Part shown: in pieces, positions 6,917-8,236 of the stretch
Numbering within the stretch: position 1 is the first letter of the stretch
Layout of the letters: the number at the start of each line of letters is the position of its first letter
Assembly (NCBI GenBank): GCA_003486225.1
Contig: DNGN01000284.1
Coordinates: forward strand, 2,182-10,417
Reading direction: 5' to 3'
DNA from: Chloroflexota bacterium
GTDB taxonomy: Bacteria > Chloroflexota > Anaerolineae > Anaerolineales > UBA11579
DNA: 8,236 bases
Notes under the pieces: generated by a model
The model's input: the letters and a program-made list of their open reading frames with translations, nothing else
What the model was told of the DNA's origin: nothing
The model's database searches: none
Position numbers and translations under genes: made by a program

Positions 6917-8077
6917 ATGCAAACATACCTCACCCATGACCTGATCCTGCATATAATCGGTTTTCAATCTGTTGTCCTTCTGATTATCTTCAGCAATATT
7001 TGGATCGCTCGCCAGGCGCGCAAGCATTTGCTGCCGCCAGCCTTTCCCACGGTTTCGATCCTGGTGCCCGCCCGCAATGAGGAGCAGAAGATCGCCGCCT
7101 GTGTGCGATCCCTGTTGGATCAAGACTACCCGGACTTCGAGGTGCTCGTCCTGGATGACCAGTCAACCGACAATACCCGCACCATCCTTGAAGAGATTGC
7201 CACGTCAAACCCTACGCTCTCCGTCTTAGATGGCCAGCCCGCTCCTGGAGATCAGGTTGGTAAAAGCTGGGCCTGCACACAGCTTGCAGACCAGGCCAAA
7301 GGGGATTTGCTCTTTTTCACGGATGCCGATACTTTTCATCATCCGCATACGTTGAAGGCTGCCGTCACAGCCATGATTGGAGAACAAGCAGATCTGTTGA
7401 CCGGGTATCCCCGCCAGGAAGTCGGCTCTTGGGGAGAGCGGTTCCTCGTACCCTTCTTCTCTTGGGCGATGATTAGTTTTAATTTGTTGTGGCTGGCCTA
7501 TCGGTTGCGTCTGCCTGCTCTATCTGGTGCGGTTGGCCAGATGATGCTTTTCCGCCGCGAAGCTTACTTCAACGTCGGCGGCCACAGAGGAGTCCGCAAG
7601 TCGCTGGTCGATGATTTCTCATTAGCCCGGCACATCAAATCTTCTGGCCTGCGCTGGCGGGTGGTCTATATTGCCGATCTGATCTCTTGCCGCATGTACC
7701 AGGGCAGCCTGGAGGCTTACAACGGCTTTGTGAAGAATTTTTTTGCGGCTTTTAATTTTCGCCTGCTGCCATATAGTTTTGCGTTCTCCTGGTTGACCAT
7801 TGTATTCTGGGTCCCGCTCATTGTCCTGTCTCTCATGTGTTTGGGGTTGGCCCCTTTAGCTCAATTACGCGACCTTTCCGTATGCATCATGCTTTCCGTA
7901 CTGGTTTGGCTGATACCGTATCTGGAGATCCGAGTACCGTTCTATCTGGCATTCTTCTATCCCATTACGATGCTGGTTAAGTTCGTGGTCGCACTCCAAT
8001 CCTTGCGGCACACGATTACCGGGAATATTTCGTGGAAAGGCCGAAGTATTTCCAGGCAAAACTGGAGATGGCTGTAA
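6917..8077 (+). CDS. Membrane-anchored family 2 glycosyltransferase, CrtQ/HpnB-like
   Basis: A 386-residue enzyme predicted to glycosylate a lipid at the inner face of the membrane. After an N-terminal membrane helix (about 9-30) comes a GT-A domain: VPARNEE (50-56), the nucleotide-binding LDDQSTDNT (D80, D81), the metal-binding D-x-D in FTDADT (D136, D138), and VDDFSLA (D232, D233) as the likely catalytic-base region. GKSWACTQLA, GGHRGVR, CRMYQGS and the C-terminal SWKGRSIS resemble staphylococcal CrtQ (glucosyltransferase of staphyloxanthin synthesis), and hopanoid-associated HpnB is similar. About three hydrophobic helices fill residues 285-370. The ATG follows the plsY-like TAA after one base and has no Shine-Dalgarno sequence of its own, so translation is probably coupled. 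Lipid acceptor unknown; carotenoid, hopanoid or diacylglycerol are options. Confidence 0.9.
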   Translation: MQTYLTHDLILHIIGFQSVVLLIIFSNIWIARQARKHLLPPAFPTVSILVPARNEEQKIAACVRSLLDQDYPDFEVLVLDDQSTDNTRTILEEIATSNPTLSVLDGQPAPGDQVGKSWACTQLADQAKGDLLFFTDADTFHHPHTLKAAVTAMIGEQADLLTGYPRQEVGSWGERFLVPFFSWAMISFNLLWLAYRLRLPALSGAVGQMMLFRREAYFNVGGHRGVRKSLVDDFSLARHIKSSGLRWRVVYIADLISCRMYQGSLEAYNGFVKNFFAAFNFRLLPYSFAFSWLTIVFWVPLIVLSLMCLGLAPLAQLRDLSVCIMLSVLVWLIPYLEIRVPFYLAFFYPITMLVKFVVALQSLRHTITGNISWKGRSISRQNWRWL

Positions 8078-8084
8078 TTTTAAA

Positions 8085-8093
8085 TGATATGAT
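8085..8093 (+). promoter_or_regulatory. Candidate extended -10 for the gene at the right edge
   Basis: TGATATGAT is a TGn-TATGAT extended -10, the same hexamer seen before the plsY-like gene. The expected -35 position (8065-8070, GAGATG) is poor. Transcription would start near 8100, giving about 90 bases of leader before the ATG at 8191. The rest of the 113-base gap shows no clear terminator; GAGCA (8097-8101) and TGCTC (8124-8128) could pair, but the loop is long and no T-run follows. Confidence 0.3.
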
Positions 8094-8190
8094 GGGGAGC
8101 ACGAGGCTTTAATGGGCAGGCACTGCTCGACGTTTAAATTATGGCCCGCTAATAACCTGATTTTTCAGATAAATAGGCAAGGAGTGGCTT

Positions 8191-8236
8191 ATGGAATATT
8201 CTCGGCAAAGCTCATCGGTGTTAGATCACAGGATCG
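8191..8236 (+). CDS. Start of an unidentified gene, cut by the window edge
   Basis: ATG at 8191 follows AAGGAG (8179-8184) at an ideal 6-base spacing. The 15 visible codons read MEYSRQSSSVLDHRI and remain open to the edge. Too little is present to name a product. A second frame, open from ATG 8112 to the edge with a weaker GAGG (8103-8106) ahead of it, competes for the same bases; the stronger ribosome site favours 8191. Confidence 0.5.
   Translation, partial: MEYSRQSSSVLDHRI

Noticed and set aside
6582..7123. Minus-strand frames opposite the plsY-like and GT2 genes
   Set aside because: They are low-complexity, Arg/Gly/Ser-rich shadows of two well-supported genes.

Overview
The window looks like a stretch of chromosome from a bacterium of moderate GC content, most likely a Chloroflexota of the Anaerolineae type. 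This is inferred from the style of the proteins, above all the very large zinc-ribbon/cyclase/ATPase/TPR protein, which as far as I know is common in that group. No marker gene in the window proves it. I see no mobile element, CRISPR array, tRNA or rRNA, and no gap between genes exceeds about 200 bases.

Layout: (1) 43-1185 (+) encodes a GT-B, family 4 glycosyltransferase. It converges, across 63 bases, on (2) an aldo/keto reductase at 1249-2220 (-), which starts with TTG behind a perfect Shine-Dalgarno sequence. (3) 2404-6105 (-) encodes a 1233-residue signalling protein: two zinc ribbons, one class III nucleotidyl cyclase domain, a STAND/AAA-type ATPase and a long TPR tail, laid out much like eukaryotic soluble adenylyl cyclase. 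(4) A 201-base divergent intergenic region holds promoter candidates for both directions and a possible 19-codon leader ORF. (5) 6307-6915 (+) encodes a PlsY-family membrane acyltransferase in which several residues considered essential are changed. (6) 6917-8077 (+), one base after the plsY-like stop, encodes a membrane-anchored family 2 glycosyltransferase resembling CrtQ/HpnB. (7) At the right edge a new + strand gene probably starts at 8191.

The most interesting part is the right third. A degenerate PlsY homologue is tightly coupled to a CrtQ/HpnB-like glycosyltransferase, which suggests a glycolipid module (glycosylation plus acylation of a membrane lipid, perhaps a carotenoid or hopanoid) rather than ordinary phosphatidic acid synthesis. 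Its start may be leaderless or coupled to a short upstream ORF. The cyclase is the second point of interest, because the lysine that normally reads the purine base is an arginine. The aldo/keto reductase and the first glycosyltransferase look ordinary. I see no convincing evidence of a wholly new defence or mobile system here.
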